From positions 43,741,001-43,805,000 of the forward strand of contig JAZHRO010000055.1 in NCBI GenBank assembly GCA_037157565.1: DNA of 64,000 bases, read 5' to 3'. How positions within the stretch are numbered: the stretch's first letter is position 1; every line of letters starts with the position of its first letter. Source of the stretch: Thalassia testudinum. Its lineage: Eukaryota; Streptophyta; Magnoliopsida; Alismatales; Hydrocharitaceae. Below, one piece after another: positions 11,901 to 24,900 of this stretch. The translations under genes and the position numbers were made by a program. The notes beneath the pieces are model-generated. The model saw only the letters and a program-made list of their open reading frames with translations. It was not told the origin of the DNA and did not search any database.

Positions 11901-14900
11901 TTGTGCTAATTGTTAAAGATTCCTTCCATCTCTTGCTTCTGGTGTTATTAGGTTCATTATTTTTTTGGTGGGAGATTTATTATGTCTGCATGTTTAAATT
12001 TCCATCTTCTCTAATTTTGTGTGTACTAATTGGAATAATTGTTCTATACCACAGGGTAATGATTTAAATTTTGATCGAGGAAGTTTGGTATGCATGAATT
12101 TAAGAACTCTGTAATGATTGCAAGAAGTATAATGGAACTTTCCTAATAGGGTAGTTGTTTCTGGGAAAAAAAAAATTGTTCTTAGAAATTGATGTTTATA
12201 CATGCAAGATTTCTTTGAACTACTACCCAACATTCTAGTTTCCAGTGAGAAGCAACAAAGAAAATATACTAGTGATGTACTAGAAAGTTTGAATTTCCAT
12301 ATTGACATTTGGGGGGTGGATTAAAGTATATGGATCTGTATGGGCAAGCTTACAATTGAGCTGTCAGTTTAACGATAAGCTTAAAATTATGATACATTGG
12401 CCACAGGGTTTCAATTTATTCCTTTTCCTATGCCTCGATCGATACTAGATTTGTTCTACCACATTGTCTGTTTCCTCTCAAATCACATGTGCATCGCATA
12501 CCATTTCCACATCAAACATCTTGTGGGCAAAGCTGATGCACACCCTCTATCCCTATATGATCTTTTTAGACTTTTGAGTTGAGGGGCAGAATGTCAGAGG
12601 GTGAAGATGAACTCAATGGAAGAGGAACTGTGATAGTCAGGATTTCATGACCCAGCAGCACCTCTCTGAAGTAATTTACATCGTGATAACTTTTTCTTCC
12701 TCATAATGACATTAGTACTTTTTTTTTTTTTTGAGAGAGGGAACAGCATTAGTACTTAGGTTCTCACATTTTGTGACAACAAGATTGACATTTTGAAAAT
12801 AAAGCAACAAGTGTTGGTGAATATTTATAGAAAATATCCATTTGCATAGCTGCTATGCTGATATTAAGATCTTGGATGGGTACTTTTGGACACATTGAGG
12901 GTTTTTACCTTCAAAATAGTCTGATCCATTCATGCATGCATTTAGTTGATGATTTATATAGATTGAATTCTTGTAGCATATGTTACGTGCCATTACCTTG
13001 GTACGATGACAAGCTATTCACTTGAGAGTTGGCAAATCTACTAAGGGGAGTGATATTTACACTTGCAGTTTAGTGTTGAGAGAGGATGAAAAATATCCCA
13101 TCACATCCTTCTCCCTACATACCACCCCTTCTTCTCCTCTATCTCTGTTGCAGAAGCCTTCATCATCATCACCCATTCCCCATCAGTTATTTTCTCCTCT
13201 TGCCCACCTTTTGTCTCCTTTCTTCTTTGCCCTCTTTTTCTCCTCTTTGTAACACATGGAAAGCCCTTCAATATGGTGGGTGGCGACTATCCTCATGGTA
13301 CCATCCTTTTCCCTTGAAAAAAAACAACAACAAATAGGAAAGCCCCCTCATCTACTTTTCTTTCCCTGTTTCTCTCTTTCTCCTACATTACCCCTTGCAA
13401 ATCCAAAGTTTGCTTCACTGTTTCAAAGATTGATGCTTCCAATTGTTATTTTGTTATGTTGTGGAGTTGTTGCAGATGGTGGGAAGAGGGGGGGGGGTCT
13501 TTTGTTCTGTTTAAGGTTTAAGGTGTAGGTGCACGGAGTGTGGGAAGAGAAGGGGAAAGTTTTGTTTTTTTTTTTTTTGTGAAAACTAAAAGAAAGGTTA
13601 CTCAAGATCAGTAGCCTTCCAAATTCACTAATATCTCAAAAGTGAAAGTACAAGGCCAACATCAAGCCAGTTGTCCCCAATCAGTCAACAAAGACCTGGC
13701 CCAAAATATTGCATTTTCATAATAGGGGTGAATCCCTTCAAAAATGCTCCCATTCTTACCACCAAATTGCCACAGCATAGACAAATGGACAGCCCTTTCC
13801 ATTTCAGACCTGAATTGTACCATGCCAGCTGTCCATCTGCCTCGCCGAAAAGAGAGCCAAAAATCATGAAAGGAATTGAAAGCAACTCCTCTCAAATTGA
13901 AACTCCTTCCAAACCTTCTGTGAGAAAGGGCAGGAAAAAGATTGATGATCTTCATCCTCAACACCCCTATCACAGAAGGAACAAGTGGTAGGTGAATTTG
14001 GCATCCACTGTTGCCTCCTCGCCTTTGTGACAAGCCCCTGTCTGCGCAATAGCTCCACCATACCATTAGCAATGGAGAGTAAGATGCAGGTAGGAATGGA
14101 TGGGGAGGAGTTGGACTGTGGGATAGAAAGGGTGTATATTCTTGAGAGACATAGCAGGGTTGAGAGATGCAAATTGAAGGAGATGAGATGACAAATGGTG
14201 CATTGAGAAGAACTTCGAAAGCGTAACCCTATGTAAAACAGGTAAAGTCCTTTCGAGGAAAAAAAATTAGAAGTCTGTGAGGTCAGACTAGCAAAAACAA
14301 ATCTGGAGTTGACTAGTTATACATTCTGCTGCTCCTCTAATCTATTAAAGGTCTGATCTATAATAGTATTATCAATTTTCATTGGACAGTGTAGTGCAAG
14401 AGTCTCCCGCTGCATCTCTGTTCTCTCCACCCTGTGCATCATTACTATTTCTTTTTTTTTTTTGAAAGAGTGCACCAGTACTATTTCTCCTCTTTCTGTC
14501 ATATTACTTTGCTTTTCTGTGAAACTTATGCCCTTAATAGGATAGGATACTTTCCACTTTTTTGGTTTTTTAATCCTTTCATTGCCATAGCACTCAACCA
14601 GATAGCTTTACTCTGAAATCACAGCCACTGACTTCTACTTTTTTGCAATTTCTTGTTCAGGTTTTCTTTGTGGACTCCTTGAAATTTTTTCTTTCATTGT
14701 ATGGGCATAAGCTACCAATACTTTGTATGGATATATCATCCGATGGAGACCTTATAGTTACTGGATCTGCTGACAAAAATATAAAGATCTGGGGTCTCGA
14801 CTTTGGAGATTGCCATAAATCTATTTTTGCTCATGCTGACAGGTCTTTTGTTCGTAGCTTTTCTACATGATGAAATTGTCATGTATTATTCTGCTGATAT

Positions 14901-15922
14901 GTAGTTATTCTTCCTATGAATGATACAACAGCTCATTTCAGCTAATTGTTGTCTCTTGTGTGCTTGCAGTGTCATGACTGTACAGTTTGTGCGCAACACA
15001 CACTATGTATTTAGTGTAGGGAAAGATCATCTTGTGAAATATTGGGATGCTGATAAGTTTGAGTTACTGTTGACTTTAGAGGGTCATCATGCAGAAGTTT
15101 GGTGTCTTGCTGTAAGTTGCCGTGGTGATTTCATTGTTACTGGTTCACGTGATCGCTCTATTCGACGTTGGGATCGAACAGATGAACCATTTTTTATTGA
15201 GGTATTCTCCAATGTTCTTTTACTGGTAGAAAGTGTCTTATATACATCATGCTGTGTACATTATTCCTGGATCAGAAAAAGTAAAGATAAATTTCATTGT
15301 CTCAGGATTGATATTCCTCTATGTGAGTTCCTTTTCCTGATGCCATTTCTTTAATGCTCCAGGAAGAGAGAGAGAAAAGGCTGGAGGAGATGTTTGAGGC
15401 AGATTTGGATAATTTGGATGATAATAGATATGCACCAAAAGTGGATCCTCCAGAGGAAGGAGCTGTTGCTCTGGCTGGTCGAAAAACAAAAGAAACACTT
15501 GCTGCATCTGATTCGATTATTGAGGCTCTGGACATGGCTGAAGCAGAACTGAAACGTATGGAAGAACATGAGGTGCCTTTCCAGATTGAAAACTGTGTGG
15601 CCTTATAAGTATTAAATGAAATTGATCGGTATCTTTTTTTAAGTGTAGAGTACGTTGTTGCTTTATTTCTCTATAAAGTAACTTGTTCTGCATCTACTCT
15701 CCTACTATTATGTTTATGCTCTAGATCCAGCAAATCAGAAAATGTCTCTGAGTTCTTACTGCTTACCACATTTGGTACAATCCTTATTTTCAGGAACACC
15801 GAAATAGTGGGAAGACATCCGACTTCCAAGCAAATATCTTGTTATGTGGACTTTCTCCTTCAGACTATGTTCTCCAAGCCCTCTCTGCTGTTCGTACAAG
15901 TGATCTGGAGTATACTTTGCTG
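8970..15922 (+). CDS. WDR3: WDR3 exons 1-8 (residues 1-817)
   Basis: Exon 1 is GC-rich (85 codons) and ends CCCTCT|GTGAGT. Exon 3 is large (1104 bp, residues 158-525) and holds the end of the first propeller, the basic linker and part of the second. Exons 5 and 6 share a split codon (AG|T, Ser). Exon 7 encodes the acidic/coiled segment [20 protein letters not shown] that follows the second propeller, and exon 8 begins the C-terminal domain ([20 protein letters not shown]). Introns 1-7 are 81 to 2795 bp. The exon 8 donor is CTG|GTGAGT, a strong site. Confidence 0.92.
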
Positions 15923-18900
15923 GTGAGTTAGACTGTTTCCTGTACAGATTATCCTATATTGTACTACAGTTCATACTTGTGCGAGTTTTTTCTGGGTAAG
16001 AATTCTGGGTCATTACAGATTAAGGTATCATTCCAGGCCAATTTTTGATTAGCTCATCGTTTAGAAAGATCATTTATAACTACTGGACTTTCATTTTTTC
16101 ATTTTTTTTTGGAGAAGAAATTTGGATAAAGGAGGGTTGCATTAGGTAACTGACGGTTAGTGTAGAACTTACTAGCTCTTTTTTTTTCTTCGAAGAAATA
16201 AAGGAAGGTTACTCAAGAAACAGTGGTCCTCCAGTTTCATCATGTGCTGCTTTTAAGATTCAAGTGTTAGAAGGGCATCACTTCCTTTACAAAGCAGCCC
16301 ATAGACTTTTAAAGGCTTGTCAAGGTTGGCGCAAGCGTGGAGCGTGGAGGCTCCTAAGCGTGTGGGAAAAACAGTCCAAGGAGGATAGTTTCACGTTGAA
16401 CAGGGAGAGAGAGTGTAGCAATTAGCAGTCTTGGAGAGAGAGAGAAGGTGGCCGGTGGCTATTGGAAGAGAGAGGAGAGTAGTTGTTAGAAGGTGGTTTT
16501 ATGTCTTGTTTATTTTATGTTTTTTTATTTCTTATGGACCGTGATGTTATTTTCTCACACCTTTTTTCTTTGTAAAGAGGTGTATGGTTCCTATAATGAA
16601 GTTAATGGATTCTATTCTCCTACTTGGTATCAAAGCAGCGGTCTTAGATCGGGGCTTTGGGTATCCCACCCTTAAGGCCTCCAAAACCCAAACACCGAAA
16701 CCCTAACACCTCTATTGCAGCCATCGGCGGTGAGGTAGGCTGTTGCAGCAGCAGCCACAGCCACTGGCGGCGAGGCATTAGTAGCAGTAGCCATCGGAGC
16801 ATCTGCAGCAGCAGGGTCGCAGCACTGTAGCGTCATTGCTGTGCCTAGGGGCAGGTCAACCTTGCTCAGCCCTCGAGGGTCTCTCTCTGATAGTTCTAGG
16901 AAGGTTCCTGGTAATGTGGTGATGGAGTTTTAGATCAAGAACCTTCCTAACTGTGGTATGATTCTTTTTCCTAGATCTTTGGTCAAATTTTTGGGGTGTG
17001 TATTCCCCTTATTGGATGGCTCTTGGGGTGTGTATTCCCCTATGGTATTGTGTGCGGATTACGGGATGTGTATTTCCTGAACATTGATGTTTGATGCAGG
17101 GATCTAGATTTGTGTTTTTGTTTCTCTGGGTGTGGTCTGGTTGACATCAATGGTAGAATATGTGAGTCTGGTGCATCAGGAATAATATAGGAGCCACCAT
17201 GGAGCAGGGTGGCTGATCGACTCTGGTGCATCATAGCATCTATGCGGTGATTAGACCGACTTCCACTTGTTATAGTTTGTTCCTCCAGGGAGGACGGTAC
17301 ATGAAGCTGATGGTAGATACACCTAGTTAGGGGTGAGGTGTCTGTGACCCCCAATTTGCAGTTGTTTAGCGTGTTGCACGTGCCAAAATTCCCACTCAGT
17401 CTGTTGTCCGTGAGCAGAATTACGAAGAATCTCAACTACAGAGTAATCTTCAATGATGTTGGATGCGTTGTTTAGGATAAGCTCACTGGGAGGATTGTTA
17501 TTAGAGGTACAGAGGAGAATGGCATTTATCACCTGGGATAGGAGCCATTTGCAGGAGTTACTCGATATGGTAGCGGGAGTGTTCTACAGTGGCATGTTTG
17601 TCTTGGCCACTTGTCTCTGGATTGCCTCAGGAGGGTGATACCACATATTTCCCCAGCTGCTACCATACAGTACGATGCTTGCCAATTGGGTAAGCACCAT
17701 CGGTCCTCTTTTCCAGCTAGCACTTCTCGTGGATCTTCGACATTATTTCAGTTACTTAATATGGATGTATGGGGATCGAGTAGAGTCTCAGACCGGATGG
17801 GATATAGGTACTATCTGGTTGTCGTAGATAATTTCTCTAGAGCTACGTGGGTATTCTTATTGTAGAGCAAGGCATAGGTTGAATGATGCATAGAAACTCT
17901 TCTTCTGGAGATTAACACATAGTATTCAGCCACAGTGAAGATGGTGCGGACTGATAATGCTCTTGAGTTCTGCACTACCAAACTTAAGGAGTTCTACAGG
18001 ACCTGTGGGATTGTCCACCATACCACTTGTCCTCACACTTTACAGTAGAACGGAGTCGCAGAGCGGAAGCACAGACACTTGTTGGATGATGCCTGTACAC
18101 TATTGATTCATCACAATGTGCCGCAGAGATATTAGGGGGATGTAGTTCTGACAGTGACTTATCTCATCAATAGGATGCTTAGCTTAGTTCTTCACGAGCA
18201 GATATCGGTTCTTCTGCATCCAGACAATGAGTTATTTCATATGCCTCCTAGGACCTTTGGATGTGTTGGATTTGTACATGTGCTGTCACTTGGTCATGAC
18301 AAGCTGGCTCCTCGCACTATCAAGTGCGTATTTTTGGGGTACTCTAGAACACAGAAGGGGTACTGTTATGATCTTCTGCAGAACAGACATTATGTTAGCG
18401 TCGATGTGACTTTCCATGAGGATACACCATACTTCTCAGTCATTAGACAGATGAGCTCTTGTGATGATGTTGCCTTTTTTCCCCTGCATGTTCTGTGTGT
18501 AGAGATTCAGGTGTCTACTTCTGACTCTGGATCTCCAGCTGATAAACAAATGAGCTTTTCCTCCCTAGATGACTTTAAGAGATTGCACAGGTTATTACGT
18601 ACCTATCACAGGTATCACACTACTTTTCAGAGGCCTCTTCCCTCACCGGTGGCTAATGGTTCACAGATAGTTGAGAGTGTCCCTAATGATAGTGACAGTT
18701 TGGTTAGACCTGATTCCCTTGACTGTGCTAATCACTATAGTAGTAAGGCTCCTTTTGCAGCGACTCAGTCTGAGATACTAAATGATTTAGATCTCCCTAT
18801 TGCCATTAGGAGGGCACTGCGCACTTGTGAGTCCAGATATCGGGTTGCAGGCAGTTTGGCTACCAATGGTCTTGCTTCTCAGTTTAGTAGCTTCTGTTAG

Positions 18901-21900
18901 GCACCTACAGTGTCGCACGTTTCGTCTGTATACTAGTAAGCCATGCTTGATCCAAAGTGACGTCACGTCATAAAGGATGAGATAGCAACACTTCAGAGTA
19001 GACAGACTTAGGATCTCACCTCACTTTCTATTGACGCAGGACTAGTTGGCTCCCGATGGGTCCTTGCCTTGAAATAGAACCCTGATAGGTCTATTTTAAG
19101 GCATAAGGTTAGGCTAGTAGTAAAGGGGTTCACTCAGACACATGTGGTGGACTTCTTTGATACTTTCTCTCTTGTTGTGCAGCCTTCCACTGCCCGGATA
19201 CTTATTTTTGTTGCTACTCACAGAGACTGGCCATAGGGATTGATATATGGGCGATATGTCGCCGATATATTGGTATTGCCGGGTCAGCAGATATCGATAT
19301 CAGCCTTAGTATCTTTTTTCCATGATATCGCCGATATCGTCGATATATCGGGGATAGATCACCGATATCATGGACTTTTGTTGAACTTTAGAGCTGTACA
19401 TGTTAATGTTCTTGCTCCCTTGTAGTATATCAAATATGTCAACTTTAGAGTTGTACGTCCTCCGTCGATGATTCAGTCATTGCACTTGGTTTTACTTATT
19501 GAAAAATAGGAAGAAGATTCTAAAACATCGGTGAGAAATACATTAGCATCTTCAAACCTCTATAAAAAGATGCATAAAATTAACCAAGCACTTTGATAAT
19601 CCATGGGAGTATTGAAAGGGCTATCTTGTCATATTTCTTTCAGTAAAGGATGTCATCCATGACAGTTCTTCTTTCTTTCCCCCACAAGAACCTAAGGTTG
19701 ACAGGCTCACTTGTTTCAGTATGGTTTATCTGAGTACTTGTGTACTGGTGCTTTGTTGATATTCACTAATCTTGCAAACTATGTATTATGCTATGATGGA
19801 CACAATTTCTCTCAAGTTATTTGAGCATTTATATTTGTTCATTATATACGCTTGTGTTATTTGAACCGTATCTTCTTTCACCAAGTGCATCTTTGTTGGT
19901 AGATGTGATTTCATTTGTTGAGCTCATGATAAGAAGAGTAATAGGGTGGTTCACGAAATGTGAGACAGATCAATGAGAAAGAGAAGAATATTGGAATGGA
20001 GAACGTGTTGGAATTGATAAGAAAATAAGGGCTTTAGTTATTTGACCATTTATATATATTCATTATATACTCCTGTGCAATCTAAATCGTATCTTCTATC
20101 ACCAAGTACATCTTTGGTGATAGTATTTGTGATTTCATGTCTTGAGATCGTAATAAGAAGAGTAATAGGGCGATTCACGAAATCTGAGGCAGGTCAATGA
20201 GAAAAAGAAGAGTATTGGAATAGAGAGCATGTTGAAATTGATAAGAAAATCAGTGTAACTAAGGCATGATTTCAATTGTCAATAATATGCAACGAAAATT
20301 ACTATGAACATTTTCTAATTAGTATTATGTTCTGTATACTTTCTTTTCAAGATATGACTTTATCGTTATGCGACTAGTGCATTTCTATATGTTTCATTCA
20401 AAATTTATAATTTTCGTCTTCTAGTCACTTCATTAGTTATTAAAATATTAATTTTCATAAAATTTGTTACATTTTAGGACATTTTGGGCCTTTCTAAGTA
20501 ATTTCCCTAAAATTCACCGATATCAGCGATATATCCCCGATATATCCCCAATATATTCATTTTCTAATTTGTCGATATGATATTGATATCGATATTTAAA
20601 ACCTTGACTGGTTATTATATCAACTTGATGTGAAGAACGCCTTTCTCTACAACGATCTTCAGGAGGAGGTTTACATGTAGTAGCCCCTGAGTTTCGAGGT
20701 TCAGGAGGGGCGTGTGTGCGGATTGAGGAAGGCAATCTATGGATTAAAGTAGAGTCCAAGGGCTTGGTTTCAGAAGTTATCAGAGGTGCTCTACTAGATT
20801 GGTCTGAGGCGTTCTACTTCATATCACTCCTTATTTACCAGGAAGATTGATAGGGGACTGTGGCGCTCCTGGTATATGTTGATGATCTTATCATCGTTGG
20901 GGATGACAAACATGGGATAGATGAAGTCAAGAGGTATTTATTAGAGAAGTTTGTCATGAAGGATCTAGGACAATTGAGGTATTTCTTGGGCATTGAGGTT
21001 GCACGTGGCAGGGATGGAGTGTACTCTTGCAGAGGAAGTATGCTCTTGATCTTCTTCAGGAGTTTGACATATTAGCAGTTAAGATTGCAAATATTCCCAT
21101 GGATCCCATGATGAGAAATTTGAGGTGGTTGACAATAGGACTTACAGGCAGTTGGTGTTTAAGCTCCTTTACTTCAATATCACTCGTCCAGACTTGTCTT
21201 TGTCTGTTGGTAGGCTTAGCTAGTTTATGGATAGGCCAACTAGGCAGCACTGGGAGGCTACAATGCAGGTGCTTAGGTATGTAAAGAAAGCACTAGAACG
21301 AGGATTATTATTCCGTAAGGGAATGCCCATGGGGATTGTAGCATATTCTGATGATAATTATGCCGGTTGTGTTGGACAGAGAAAATCTACTACATGGTTT
21401 TGCACCTTTATTGCTGGCAATCTGGTTACATGGATGAGTAAGAAGCAAGCGGTCGTATCTAGATAGTGTAGAGTCAGAGTACAGGGTCATGGCTCAGATA
21501 GCCGCTGAGATGATTTAGGTCAAGTCAGTTTTGTCAGATCTTCATGTTCCTCTGGATAACTCTATAGAGATGCGGTGTGACAACAGAGCAGCAACCTATA
21601 TTGCTAAGGGTGCAAGGAAATGTGGCTTTGGTGATAGGAATGAAGGGAATACTTTTCTGAAATTTGTGATGGCTTATGACCTTTTTATGGCAATTATTTT
21701 CTTCAAAAGACTATAAGTGCATTTGATTACATACAAGAACACCGATTGATTATTTGCTTTGAGAATATGGAGACATTGTAAATGGGTATGTGGACCCTTG
21801 GGTGTGGGTCTCTGTATATATTGTACCCTATAAATATGTAGACACCCTTTTTTATTTTGGGTTAATGGAAACAAAACCCTAAGTGCTAGTAGTCCTTAGG

Positions 21901-24900
21901 TCCTCGTCGAGCTCAAGCTCTCGTGGCTTTCCATGTACTTTCTTGCTTTATTAAGTGTTTGCTTAATTAACATGGTAATCTGATCTATGAGTTTGTTTGC
22001 ATTTTGGCTATGTACTCAAGCTCATGTGGAGTTTTTTGTTGTTCGAGTGGTGTTACTCGAGCTCCTTGTTGGGTTGTGCTTAGATCAAGCAATTTTCTGG
22101 TGACTCCAATTGCTCTCCAGAAATGGTGTCAGAACCCTAGTGGTGTTCAGTGACACTGGTAGCACTTTGTCGATGGGTCGCTGCTACCCTTTGGTGGAAC
22201 CCTAGCAGGCTTCTATTGCGAGGAGGCTCACAGCTACCCTTGTAGCCCTTCTATATGTGGCAGCTTGGGTGGTGTTGTCCTTGTCCTTTGCACTACCGAT
22301 GGAGCTTCGACAACCCTCGACAAGGCTTTGGCATGTTCCTGGGGGTTAGGCCAGAACTCTATTTAAGCTCTTTGGCCATCTGAACATCAGAACTTGTGCG
22401 GCTTACCTCCAAGTTGGTTCTTGTTGTTCGGGCTTGGATTTGGGCCATTTGTTGAGGTTTTGTGCTGGTTCTTGGTTGGTTTTTAGTTTGAGAGCAACAA
22501 TCTTGTTCTCAAATGGCTGCACCTGAGGATATTGGAATGATGAGGGGTTAGGACAGTATGAACTTTGAAATTACTTTAATGAAGTTGATAAAGGATAATT
22601 ACTTATCGTGGTCTGCGGTGGTTGACATGCCAAGGGCAAGAAGGGGCCGGGGGGTTGGGGGGGGGGGGGGGGGGGGGGTGGGATCAACTATATTAATGGC
22701 ACCAAGGTACAACCTGAGCCAACAGATTAAACTTGGAAAAAGTGGTACTTGGAGGATAGTTAGGTTAAGACATGGATAGTTAATTCCATGTCAGCAGATA
22801 TCTAGTCGCTCATCTTAAGGAAGAGGATTACTAGAGACGTGGGTGGTGTTAGAGAGCTTGCATGGCCCAAAAGAAGAAAGAGGTGTGGATTTATCACCTC
22901 ATGCGGGAAATCTACAACGTGAGACAATGTATCATGACTATGGCTGCATACTATTGTACTCTGAAAGTCAAGTCGGAAGACTTGGATTATTAAGTAGAGG
23001 AGATGTGAGAGCGCAAATGACCAAAAGCTCTTTTGGTAACGAGAGTGGTGGAATTGCAGCTTCACCTTCCTGGGGGGATTAAACCCAGAGTTCGAAGTTG
23101 TGAGGAGTCAGATCCTCAATTCTGACAAGATTCCTAGTATTGAGGAAGTGTATTTTCAAGTTGAAACTGATGAAGAGCAAAGACGGGCAATGAACCTGTG
23201 GGCTAGTGACAGCAATGGTGAGGTGAAAAGTCTTGATCATTCTGCCTTTGTTAGCAGCGGAATCAATAGGGGCAAGGGGTAACATTTATTGCAAAAAACA
23301 GTAGAAAATGCACCTGTTGTCTCAAGAATGGACACACGATTGACTATTGTTGGGATCTCCAACATTTGAAGAGGCTAACGTTTGGGAAGAATGGGCAGAG
23401 AAGTACAGGTTATGTTTGCAACAATTAGAGTGGGAAATCTGTTTCAGTTATTGCATTTGAAGCATAGGATTGTGAGAAGTCCTCGAGGCTAGAGGCTAGA
23501 CGTAGGGAAATAGTTCAAGATTGACCTTGAAAGATCTTAGTGCAGACCAGATTCGAGAATTACAAGGGATACCTTCCTTAGTGCAGACCAGAGTTATCTC
23601 CATTACAGGATCATTTGAAGCCGGTAGTCTCAATTGAGCTCATGCAGTTCAAGGAAGCAAAGGTAATGTACACTTTGATCTTCACAATCAGTAGAAACAC
23701 GTAACTCCTCTTCCACCACGCCCTCCCCTTGAAGAGGACTAGTGGAAAGGTAAGGCTCCTCTTCCAAAAAGGTGACATCCTTTAGTACATATCTTTTCCC
23801 TATTTTTTGGGGTTAGGCGCTTATACCCTTTCTAAGAAATAGAGTATCCAAGGAAGACTCCTTTAAGCAAGGATTAAGTTTCCTTCTTCTAGGTACAAGA
23901 TTATGGAAGCAACAAAGACATCCAAACACACTGGGTATAAGAGGAAATGGTACCTTGTCAGGCATCAACATTGAAAAAGGGGTTTTGACACCAATAATTC
24001 GAGAAGGCATCCTTTAACCAAGAATACACTTGCATCAGCCCAAAATCGTTTTGGTACCTCCAGTTGAATGCAATGCTTGAGCAGTCTCCATGATACGTCT
24101 ATTCTTCCTCTCAGCTACTCAAGTCTATTGAGTGTAGCTGCATGACATTTCATGAATAATCCCTCTGTTCCGGAGAAAATCTTGTAATGACATGTGGAGA
24201 TACTCTCTCCCACTGTCTAATCTAAAGGTTTTCAGTTGAGGGTCAAACTGATTTTCAACCATGTTCACAAAAGACCGTACAACCTTTGAAGCCCCAGGCC
24301 TATTTTTCATCATATATACAAATGTGCAATGAGATTGATCACCCACAAATGTAATAAAATATTGAAAACCATCCACAGAAGCCACAGTCACAGGTCCACA
24401 AACATTAGAATGGACTAAATAGAAAGTAGTAGCACTTTATTTCCTGAGTCAGGAAAAAGAGTACGAGCTTGCTTAGCCAACTAACAAGTTTTACATTGTA
24501 AGGAGTGTGCCTTTACTCCAACAAATAGAGTAGGGAAAAACTTAAATGACCGAGCCTAGAACATCTTACACGAATGCGCCTATTGTGCCACAAAATGATA
24601 TGATCCAGCTTTTCTTACAAGCTGACAGAGCAGAAATCAGGGCAGATGCAACTCTGATTGGAAGTTTTTAGAGTCCATCAAATACCTAACATATCCCAAT
24701 CTTCCTTCCTGTCTCCAAATCTGCAAGACGACCTGATTTTCATAGAATATTAATCTGCATTTAAACTTGTTAGTGATCTTGCTAACAGGTAATAAGTTCA
24801 ACGATAAATTAGATACATGCAAGGACTGCCAAGAGAAAAATGATCAAGAATAGTAATACTTCATTTCCCTATGACATTCCCACTAGACCCATCTACGAGA

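Larger units (their letters stand above)
17205..21620 (+). pseudogene. copia A pol: protease, integrase, RT, RNase H
   Basis: Protease motif DSGAS is at 17219-17233 with an in-frame TAG right after it. The GAG-preintegrase segment follows ([17 protein letters not shown]), then integrase with the three acidic residues in [13 protein letters not shown] and NGVAERKH. The post-integrase motif [15 protein letters not shown] lies at about 18320-18370. RT starts near 18940, is split by the DNA element, and resumes at 20616 ([12 protein letters not shown]) with YVDD at 20875-20886. RNase H has [11 protein letters not shown] and [12 protein letters not shown]. At least ten stops or frameshifts (for example 17234, 17862, 21464) make it non-functional. 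Confidence 0.85.
16475..21640 (+). mobile_element. Ty1/copia element A, 3'-truncated, gag-less
   Basis: Order is short LTR (about 16475-16624), primer site (16625), leader, protease, integrase, RT and RNase H, in plant copia order. No gag or zinc knuckle lies between leader and protease. The RNase H domain breaks off near 21610 and no 3' LTR follows; element B begins about 150 bp later. A 1371-bp DNA element (19235-20605) interrupts the RT. Relatives D, E, G and H share its LTR type and protein sequence. Confidence 0.8.
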